From: a virus
Direction: 5' to 3' (one strand)
Virus record (IMG/VR): IMGVR_UViG_3300020395_000004
Span: 19,741 to 83,740 of that record
DNA: 64,000 bases
Shown here: positions 54,501 through 62,500 of the stretch, piece after piece
How the letters are laid out: each line of letters begins with the position of its first letter
Position numbering within the stretch: position 1 is the stretch's first letter
The notes under the pieces: generated by a model
What the model was told of the DNA's origin: nothing
What the model saw: the letters and a program-made list of their open reading frames with translations, nothing else
The model's database searches: none
Translations under genes and position numbers: made by a program

Positions 54501-57500
54501 AAGGTATCCACAGTATACCCCACCAATCAGAAAACTTCTTGTTATATTTGATTACTTCATACATGAATCATCAGGTGACTACTTTGCATCACAGTCATAC
54601 ACAGGTATAGACTATAAAGATATTCCAAAATACAAACTAGATGGATCTATTAACTTCTTGAGAGACCAAGTAGACTTCCGTCCAGGTGTAGGAGAATTAG
54701 CATCAGGGTCAGGTACAGTTACACAACCATTCTATGTTAACTGTGCGTCACTAGACTTTGCTGCAAGACAATTTGACACCTCTGGAGGTGTTGGTGGATC
54801 TACTATCTTCGATATACCGAAGGTTAATACAGAGATTCGTATGGACTATGCATACTATCTCCCACGTGCAGATAAGTTATATTTAACGCACGATAACCAA
54901 CTTAAGGTAGTTAAAGGTGTATCCTCTGAGGACTTACCTCCCCCAGACGGTATCGAGAATGCTATGCTATTAGCACAGATTGAATACCGCCCATATGTTT
55001 ATGACGTAGAAAGAGACATTCTGATTAACCCAGAAATCATTCGTCGTTATACGATGAAAGATATCGGAGATTTAGAGACACGTCTTGAGCACGTTGAATA
55101 CTACACATCATTGTCACTGCTAGAGGTACAAGCAGAAAATACTAAGACATATGATGACAACGGATTTGACCGTCTTAAGAATGGTTACGTTGTTGATGAC
55201 TTCACTGACCATAACGTTGGTGACGTGTTTAGTATTGACTACAAATGCTCTCTCGATTTCCAAAACGGATTCCTCAGACCGTCACACTATACTACAAACG
55301 TACCACTAGAATTAAATATGGCTTCGTCTTCTAATATAGTGAAGACAGAAGGTAACATGGCATTGCTGCCATGGGATGATTTAGCAATCATCACTCAACC
55401 CTATGCATCTAGGGTAGAGAATGTAAACCCATTTAACGTGTTTACTTTCATCGGTAGAGTTGACTTAACTCCTGCATCTGATGACTGGTTAGATACTAAG
55501 AGATTACCTGCACGTGTTGAAAACGTAGAAGGTGACTTCTCTGCTGTATCAAGAGATTTACAAGTTGACCAGAATGGTTTCGCACCTATCCAGTGGGGTA
55601 GTTGGAAGACTAACTGGACTGGAGAATCTCTACTATCCACATCACAGTTTAGGAATAGGTCTGGTAGTTTCTCAGCAGGTGGTCGTAAACTAGGAAGATT
55701 AGGTCACGGACAAGGAAGACAACCCATCTTCGTACATGAAAGAAGGACTTGGAGGGTTGTTAATAACCAAGCAAGACAGGGTATTAGGACTCGTGTAGTA
55801 CCAAAGATTGATAGAAAGTCTTTAGGTGATAGCGTATTATCACAAACAGCGATTCCATGGATACGTTCACGAAACGTAGCCTTCAACGTAGAGCGTATGA
55901 AGCCTCGCACAAGAGTATTTGCATTCTTCGATGGAGTTAACGTATCTACTTACATTACCCCTAAAGTAATTGAGTTAGTTAAGTCATCTACTGCTAACCC
56001 ATTAAGTAATGAAACACCCTTTGTTACAGGTGAAACTGTAGTTGGTAGTATCTCAGGTTGTCGTCTTAAAGTCGCTGCTGCGAATGATGGATATGCAACT
56101 GACCCTTATGCTACAGGTACCGCTACACTACAAGAGTCTTATGCATCAAATACTCCATATATTAACATAGATACGAAGTCATTGGCCGAGAGCGTCAATC
56201 CAAACTACTATGGTAATATGGTGATTGGTGAAATATTGATAGGACAGACATCTGGAGCACGTGGTGTTGTTAAAGACCGTCGTCTATTGACTGACAATAT
56301 TGGTAACCTACAAGGTACATTCTTCATACCTAACCCAGGTAATGATTCCAACCCACGTTGGGCAACAGGTACTAGGACATTCCGTTTTACTACCTCCTCT
56401 ACTAATAGTAAGGCAAGTGGTGAAGTAGATTCTTCTGCTGAAACTACTTACACAGCACAAGGTGAATTGAAAACTGTTAGAGAAAATATTCTTGCAGTTA
56501 GAAATGCAGAGTTGGTTAGAGATACCGTTTCAGATACGAGACAGGTTATCACTACTAGGACTGAGACAAGGCAGATTGGTTGGTATGACCCTCTTGCTCA
56601 ATCATTCCTATGTGATGAAGAAGGTGGTGTATTCTTAACTGGTGTTGATGTATTCTTCAAAACAAAGGATGCCAACATCCCTATCTCTATGCAGATAAGG
56701 ACTATGGAGAATGGTTATCCCACTAAGGATATCCTACCTTTCTCAGATGTGACTATCAGTCCTTCACAGATTGAGTTGTCTGACAACGCAGCAATTCCAT
56801 CAAGGTTTACATTCAGGTCTCCTGTTTATATCAAACAATCAACTGAATATTGTTTCGTATTACTATCTGACTCTAACGAGTATACCGTATGGATATCTCG
56901 AATGGGTGATATAGATGTATCAGGAACAAGGACTATATCTGAGCAGCCATATGCGGGTGTGCTATTCAAATCACAAAACGCATCTACTTGGACTGCTGAC
57001 CAGTTTGAGGACATGAAGTTTACAGTATACCGTGCTAAGTTTAATCAGATGCAAGGTACTGCAATTCTCAATAACGCTGAATTAGGTAAAGGTAATGGAG
57101 GTATTCATAACCTTATTGAGAATCCAATCCTCACATTAAAACCAAAACAAACCTTACTTCTACCTGCTACACAAAACTTTAACTTTACTATAGGTGCAAG
57201 GATTAAGCAGGAACCATCAGGAGCATCTGCTACTATAGTAGAATTTGACTCAATATCAGATCCAGAGAAGTTAACCATCACAGATATAGATGGTGCATTC
57301 GCAGCAGGATTTTTAGATGCTAACAATGACCCATTCCAAGGACTTAGGTCTTCACAGTCAGTTTCTTCAATAGTATTATCTGCTGTATATAATGGCACGT
57401 TTGAAGTTGGAGATGTGGTAACAGGTTCAACATCTGGTGCTACAGGTACAGTTACTGCATACGATGCAGGTACAACAACTTTGACATTAAATTATATCAG

Positions 57501-58929
57501 TAAGGCATTTGATACTGGAGATACATTATCAGAGCCAGGAGGCACATCTGCTACTATTACAAGCATTGGTTATAGTGGTGACTCTTATGTTGCTTATCCT
57601 ACACAAGCTCCATCATTCCCTGATGACGACAAAGAAATTGCCATCTCACATAGAAACCATGGTATGCATCAACGCACCAACAACGTAGAAATTGAAGGTG
57701 TTATATCTGAAGTTCCATCTACAACGTTGACTACAACTCTGTCAGCAGGTGCTACTTCAATTCAGGTACAAGATGTATCCCAATTCCATGGTGTGATAGG
57801 TGGTGCTATAATCGGTAACTTAAATCCTGGTTATATAAAGATTGAAGATGAAATCATACAATACTCAGCAATCTCTGCTAATGGACAGGTATTAACTGTC
57901 GCAACTTCTGGTAGAGGTGCTGCTGGTACTGCTGATGTAGAGCATCCCTCAGGTAGCATAGTTGAATGTTACAATTTAGATGGGGTACCTCTTACAGAAA
58001 TCAACAAAGTACATACCTCTATTGAGTGTCCTTGGTTGGATACATTTATGATAGCAGTTGACCACGTTGCAACTAATGGTATCAGAGGTGGAGGAACACA
58101 TGTATGGTCATCTCAAAACGTCCAGTTTGAGACTCTAACTCCTAGAGTATCAACCATGGTGTTGCCTGAGACTGAGGTAACAGCACGTGTTAACACAACT
58201 ACTGCCACATCTGTAGGTAGTGGAGGTGGAGAAGGTGCATCACAACCACGTGACCAAGCATCCTTCGTTAATAATGGACAATATTATGATATTGTGTTGA
58301 ATGAGCAAAATGCTTTCACTTCACCACAAATGATTTGCTCTAAAATTAACGAGCAAAATAAACTTGATGGTAATAAGTCTCTTACCATGGCATTAACATT
58401 GACCACAGAGAAAGATTCTGTGTCTCCATGTATTGACCTTGATAGATTATCATTGATTACAACATCTAATAGAATCAACTGGTGGCCTGGCGGTCCTGCT
58501 CCTTATGGACAGCAGTCTCAGATTGATAGGACAATGGATGTAAGCGTCCTACCAACTGGTGACCAGAATGACGCAGTGTATCTCACTCGTCTCGCTCGCC
58601 TAGGTTCTGAGGCCAGAACTATTAAGATTGATTTCCAAACTACTAGACATCCATCAACAGAGATTAGAGTTTACTATCGTGCATTCAAGCAAGGTGATAA
58701 CGCTGATCCTAATACAGTTGGATGGACATATGTTGGTGCTCCTCTAAGTGAGGTCAATAACCAATCATATGACTCTTCTGGTACTGATGAAATTCTTTGG
58801 AAGGATTATGCTTACGAAGTTAACGGACTTAATTTTAACGCATTCCAGATAAAAATCGTAATGAGATCTTGGAGTCAAGCAAGAGTTCCATTGATTGCCG
58901 ACTTGAGGGCTATAGCGTTAGCTACATAG
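51595..58929 (+). CDS. Very large virion structural protein with N-terminal DUF4815 (2,444 aa)
   Basis: The first 400 residues are the DUF4815 domain of T4-like cyanophages. It starts with NISPYFDDFDKDKNFYRVLF and contains QARELTTMQSILQNQLE (about 35-50) and the FEISPGRAYVKGYRTEFLVP segment (about 350-370). Repeats of the form G-x-x-x-x-G-x-T-S-G-A-x-G occur near residues 480, 880, 1,540 and 1,940. A beta module ends in SGRGAAG near 2,105. The C-terminus (VYLTRLARLGSEARTIKIDF, to the end) is conserved in appearance. The place matches the T4 gp9/gp10 region, so it probably builds the baseplate pin or fibre socket; no direct gp10 homology is claimed. Confidence 0.8.
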   Translation: MPQNTNLNISPYFDDFDKDKNFYRVLFRPGYPIQARELTTMQSILQNQLESVGQHFFKEGSMVIPGQVGYDLQVQAIILQQSFLGVDVETYRTQITGQIIEGITTGIKAKVLYSIPSTESSRGYITLYVKYVESGDSVSDTGIKTFQPNEQLLAENEITFGTTLIEVGSPFAQLLPVESTAVASTAYINAGVYFIRGHFVDVASSYLILDQYSNNPSYRVGLEVSESIVTPEDDPSLNDNAAGTSNYSAPGGHRFRIKTSLVKKPINDETDKNFIELLRINNSKIEQFVTHTAYSELERSLARRTFEESGDYVIDTFAVKARESLDDGFNNGVYSAGETTSGGQLASDDLISFEISPGRAYVKGYRTEFLVPQYVDADKPRDFDSVQNAILAFRLGQFVKVYDIYGWPNLTGEGVSAAYQTLELYDDWTLNTTNTVTGTLIGRCRTVQLQEDQTGIWDLWIFDAQMFTAINFAAGNNSVAVGDLLRGRTSQATGFVAESGSGTNCRLEQVSGVFLNGEVIERDGRVVGTMEAAHTFNLTDTRSCVGREDPSNGSSTIIFGANWLLNDQAEIEGSTITIDQAGNSRLEGFRTKFANDLRPGDVVTSTNTSSEGENTLRIQTVDVTALNITAQNAATGQSGFIFDYLNQYALLEAAAKKGTVNDAEVNSLIRMRPFVFQKDYQNGELTIDTPRTSMKSIADESFFVYRTFNNKTVVSGGVTVSLPESEQFATLDDENYILTIIAESGSAWNVGDNLNIEALSEAGTLTVTFGADRQSITIDQLANVNTIKLTALVSKNIVSKKIKTAAKMRAMKVIRTRINNDQTKYGLAYGNLYGTRIEDEEISFALNDVYNVHAVYESETDADAAPPYVVLTESTFFDNGTVIVGRTSGARGRVIQFINSTLRLYFVQLNEIPFAAGETIDGVDDDGVPLNAIVDDAEGSVSRGSKVITTQYTLEAGQKAHFYDVCKITRYPQYTPPIRKLLVIFDYFIHESSGDYFASQSYTGIDYKDIPKYKLDGSINFLRDQVDFRPGVGELASGSGTVTQPFYVNCASLDFAARQFDTSGGVGGSTIFDIPKVNTEIRMDYAYYLPRADKLYLTHDNQLKVVKGVSSEDLPPPDGIENAMLLAQIEYRPYVYDVERDILINPEIIRRYTMKDIGDLETRLEHVEYYTSLSLLEVQAENTKTYDDNGFDRLKNGYVVDDFTDHNVGDVFSIDYKCSLDFQNGFLRPSHYTTNVPLELNMASSSNIVKTEGNMALLPWDDLAIITQPYASRVENVNPFNVFTFIGRVDLTPASDDWLDTKRLPARVENVEGDFSAVSRDLQVDQNGFAPIQWGSWKTNWTGESLLSTSQFRNRSGSFSAGGRKLGRLGHGQGRQPIFVHERRTWRVVNNQARQGIRTRVVPKIDRKSLGDSVLSQTAIPWIRSRNVAFNVERMKPRTRVFAFFDGVNVSTYITPKVIELVKSSTANPLSNETPFVTGETVVGSISGCRLKVAAANDGYATDPYATGTATLQESYASNTPYINIDTKSLAESVNPNYYGNMVIGEILIGQTSGARGVVKDRRLLTDNIGNLQGTFFIPNPGNDSNPRWATGTRTFRFTTSSTNSKASGEVDSSAETTYTAQGELKTVRENILAVRNAELVRDTVSDTRQVITTRTETRQIGWYDPLAQSFLCDEEGGVFLTGVDVFFKTKDANIPISMQIRTMENGYPTKDILPFSDVTISPSQIELSDNAAIPSRFTFRSPVYIKQSTEYCFVLLSDSNEYTVWISRMGDIDVSGTRTISEQPYAGVLFKSQNASTWTADQFEDMKFTVYRAKFNQMQGTAILNNAELGKGNGGIHNLIENPILTLKPKQTLLLPATQNFNFTIGARIKQEPSGASATIVEFDSISDPEKLTITDIDGAFAAGFLDANNDPFQGLRSSQSVSSIVLSAVYNGTFEVGDVVTGSTSGATGTVTAYDAGTTTLTLNYISKAFDTGDTLSEPGGTSATITSIGYSGDSYVAYPTQAPSFPDDDKEIAISHRNHGMHQRTNNVEIEGVISEVPSTTLTTTLSAGATSIQVQDVSQFHGVIGGAIIGNLNPGYIKIEDEIIQYSAISANGQVLTVATSGRGAAGTADVEHPSGSIVECYNLDGVPLTEINKVHTSIECPWLDTFMIAVDHVATNGIRGGGTHVWSSQNVQFETLTPRVSTMVLPETEVTARVNTTTATSVGSGGGEGASQPRDQASFVNNGQYYDIVLNEQNAFTSPQMICSKINEQNKLDGNKSLTMALTLTTEKDSVSPCIDLDRLSLITTSNRINWWPGGPAPYGQQSQIDRTMDVSVLPTGDQNDAVYLTRLARLGSEARTIKIDFQTTRHPSTEIRVYYRAFKQGDNADPNTVGWTYVGAPLSEVNNQSYDSSGTDEILWKDYAYEVNGLNFNAFQIKIVMRSWSQARVPLIADLRAIALAT

Positions 58930-58979
58930 AACCTCATCCCCAACCCTTACATGGTTGATTATAATTATTATTATTCCAT

Positions 58980-59258
58980 ATGTCAAGTTCTAAAGATCAC
59001 TCCGACCAGATTCAACCTTTCAAAGATGACCTAATCCCAGTCGAGAACAGGGATGGGTGGTTTAGAGACCCCGAATCTAATGCTGTAGTTAACTGTAACA
59101 AAACACAGTATGAACAATATATGGCATCATATAACAAGCGTCAAAAGAAAGACGATGACTTCGACAGTTTACAAAACGATGTAGACCTGCTAAAATCAGA
59201 TATATCTGACATGAAGTCAATGCTTACACTATTATTGGAGAAAGAAAATGCCAGCTGA
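58980..59258 (+). CDS. Small virion-associated coiled-coil protein (92 aa)
   Basis: The N-terminal 40 residues are mixed (PVENRDGWFRDPESNAVVNC), and residues 55-92 form a coiled coil (FDSLQNDVDLLKSDISDMKS). Cyanophages have similar small proteins after the DUF4815 gene, from memory. The 50-base gap before it holds no clear terminator or late octamer. The last 11 bases overlap the next gene. Confidence 0.65.
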   Translation: MSSSKDHSDQIQPFKDDLIPVENRDGWFRDPESNAVVNCNKTQYEQYMASYNKRQKKDDDFDSLQNDVDLLKSDISDMKSMLTLLLEKENAS

Positions 59259-59472
59259 TGTGACCGAAACACAAGACCCTGCGGAACTGCTAGGGCAATT
59301 TAAAGAAAGATATCAAGCTCTACTTGGAGAGAATCAACAACTCGCTAAGAAGATTAAAGATAACGAAAGTACTGCTCTAAAACTTCTAGGTGCTATTGAA
59401 ACATTAGAATATTTGAATCCTCCTACAGAGGAAACACCACCAACAGAGGAAACAGCAGCAGAAGACACATAA
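59248..59472 (+). CDS. Small coiled-coil protein with acidic Thr/Pro tail (74 aa)
   Basis: Residues 10-50 form a heptad-like helix (LGQFKERYQALLGENQQLAK), and the tail is a repeated PTEET motif (PPTEETPPTEETAAEDT). The start overlaps the previous gene by 11 bases. It may be a trimerisation or fibre-assembly helper for the next gene, but this is inferred only from position. Confidence 0.65.
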   Translation: MPADVTETQDPAELLGQFKERYQALLGENQQLAKKIKDNESTALKLLGAIETLEYLNPPTEETPPTEETAAEDT

Positions 59473-59475
59473 ATA
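59468..59475 (+). promoter_or_regulatory. Late-promoter-like octamer (CATAAATA)
   Basis: CATAAATA differs from the T4 late consensus at one base and contains the upstream stop (TAA 59470-59472). A start near 59,482 would leave about 31 bases before the ATG at 59513. Confidence 0.65.
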
Positions 59476-59512
59476 AACCAGTAAGACTGTGCTCTGAAGG
59501 ATCCCTAATTAA

Positions 59513-62500
59513 ATGGCAAATAGACTACAACTAAGACGTGATGGTGCACAGCAGTGGGCTAACGTCAACCCAATCCTAGCTCAGGGTGAGTTGGGTATCG
59601 AAATAGATACCTCTCGACTGAAGATAGGAGATGGTGTCACATCTTGGAACTCTCTTAAGTATGAGAGACCATTAGAAACAGAATCAAACACTGCAAATAC
59701 ACTTGTTAAAAGGGACGCTGATGGTAACTTTGAAGCAGGAGCCATTACTGCTTCTTTAGTTGGTAACGCTGCTACAGCAACAAGATTAGCAAACGCTCGA
59801 TCTATCGCCTTAGGTGGTGATATGTCGGGTAGTGGTACGTTCGATGGATCCTCGAACCTAACTATCACTGCTGAATTGAATTATGCTGTTGCTCTACCTC
59901 ATTATGACCCTAATGATTTAGATGCGACAGGTACATATAGTCAGGTTACAGTTGACTCTCGTGGTCGTATTGTTGATGCAACTAACCCTACCACTTTAAG
60001 TGCATATGGAATTGCTGACGCACAACCATTAGATAGTGACCTATCTTCACTAGCAAGTATGACTACATTTGGTCTGCTCTCAAGGCAGTCTGAAGGTGCT
60101 ATTGTTAGTAGAAGTATTACAGGTGGTGCTAATAGAATCCTTGTACAGAATGGTAATGGTCAAGCATCTAACCCATTCATTGACCTTGCTGATACTACAG
60201 TTGTTGTCGGTGACTATAACCCTATAGGTAACCTAGACACACCTCTAATATCTGCAACCACTGGTGACGAGACAGTTAACACAACTAACTTTAACGTTGA
60301 CAGATATGGTCGTTTAACATTTGCTCAGACTTCTGCTATTGCTACAGCAAAAGTAGGTACTGAAGCATCTGCATTTAGTAATGGTACTTCGTATAGTAGA
60401 TTTGATAGAATTAAAAACTCTACTGATAAATTCTACGAAGCATCTATTAGAGATATTCCTCCTGGATTAGGAGAACCAACTCATACAGATACAAGTGATA
60501 CAGGTGGATGGAGATACTTAGGTAGTGCTCTATCACCACAGAAAGGTATAGCATCTTTCAATCAAGAAGACTTTAGTATTACTGCATGGTTAGACCCACA
60601 ACAGGGTGGACATGTAAGTATTGCTGAGAGAGGTGTAGAAAACTCTCAACTTCAATCATTAGGACATCTAATGTTTGGAGATAGTCAAACTACACAGACA
60701 TTAGAATTAGACCCAGAGCGTAATCAACACAACGCATATCATGGTCTAACCCATCTAAACCACCTTAACATTAATAACCGTGGTGGTAACGTTGCTGCAA
60801 GAATAGTTGCTTATGATACTGCTGAGTATCCATATCAACCAGGTATATTATCACAGGGTAGTAGTTATTCAGCACCTGCTGCTGATGCCCAGTATGGTAA
60901 TAGTAAAGAATTTACAGGGTCATCCTTAACAGGTATATTTGACCTTAACTTAGACACAACATTCTCTGCTGATGTATTACTTGATGGTGATAAGAGAGAT
61001 CAAGAATTAAAGAGAGTCGTAGCACCTGACGCTACTGAAACCAACCGCATGAGATTTACTTATGCTGCGGATTCAGCAAATGATGTTGACATGCTTATCT
61101 CCTCTACTAACGCAGGGGCAGGTAATGCAACAATTAATATACAGGCAGACCAAGGAATGGTCCTTACTGCCATACATCCAGATGCGAGGGTATGTTTTGA
61201 AAACTTCCATGCGAAAGCTAATGTCTTGGCTTGCGATCCTGGCAGTAATCTGGTCCTTGATCCAGATGACAATCAACAGAATACAGGTACTGTAGAAATT
61301 TGGGGTGACCTATTAGTACAAGGTCAGACCACTACAGTTAACTCAACTGTAATGACAGTAGACGATCCTATCATTACATTGGGTGGAGACACTGCTCCAG
61401 GTTCTGCTGATAGTAAAGATCGTGGTATAGAATTTAGATATTATAGAACTGGAGACCAAGCAAGGGTTGGATTCTTTGGTTGGGATAACGATTATGCAAA
61501 CTCTAACATATGGACTGGCACTGGCGGCTTTAGGTTCCTCCTCGATGCCACTAACTCCTCTGAAATTTTCTCTGGCACTGACGCTCCTATCATTGCTGGA
61601 ACACTCGCACTCACAACAAACACAGGAAGCAACTCCACGTCGGAAGGGTCTCTGGTAGTAACTGGTGGTGTAGGTATATCACAAAATGTCCACATAGGTG
61701 GTACTACAACTATCGCAGGACAGACAGAGATTAACGATACAGTGTTAATCAAGTCTGATAATGAAGACTTTAAGATTCAGACTGCTGCGGGTGTAGATAA
61801 GTTTACAGTTGATACTGATACTGGTAACACAGTTATTAAAGGTACAACTAATGCTGATGGTGATGCTTATTTCTATTCTGACTTCTATGTTAGAGCAGAC
61901 AATAAGGGATTCATGGTCCAGAATGCAAATGGTGATAACTTATTCTGGGTTGATACTGACAATGGTAACTTCCACACCGATGGCACGATGGACATCGATG
62001 GTGGTTCTACCTTAAACAGTACTTTAGATGTAGATGGTGCTACTACTCTTAACAGCACATTAGATGTTGATGATGATGTAGTCTTCCATAATGACTTCCT
62101 AATGGATGTCACTGGTAAAGAGTTTAAGATTACTAATGGTACCGATACTAAATTCCTTATCAGTAGCACAAATGGTAACACTGATATTGAAGGTAGTTTA
62201 AACATAGGTGGATTCAACACCTTTGAAAGGACAAATAATATAACAGTTGATACTACTGCTAACGATGCCATCACTAAGACTGCTGATGGAAATGCTACAT
62301 TTGCAGGTGGTGTTAACATCGATAAGGATGTAAGAATAGGTGGAGACTTATATGTCTCAGACAGAATTGATTCTAAGGATGCTGGTACAGCAAGGACACG
62401 TCCTTCTCTACTTAATAACTTAGATGTAAGATATCGTGAGTATATTGGTAGTGTTGCAGCACATAACGCAACATTCGCTGATGACCCAGATGCAAACCTT

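Noticed and set aside
51595-58929. Naming the DUF4815 protein gp10
   Set aside because: Synteny is compatible, but no residue pattern of T4 gp10 is recognised and the length is four times greater.
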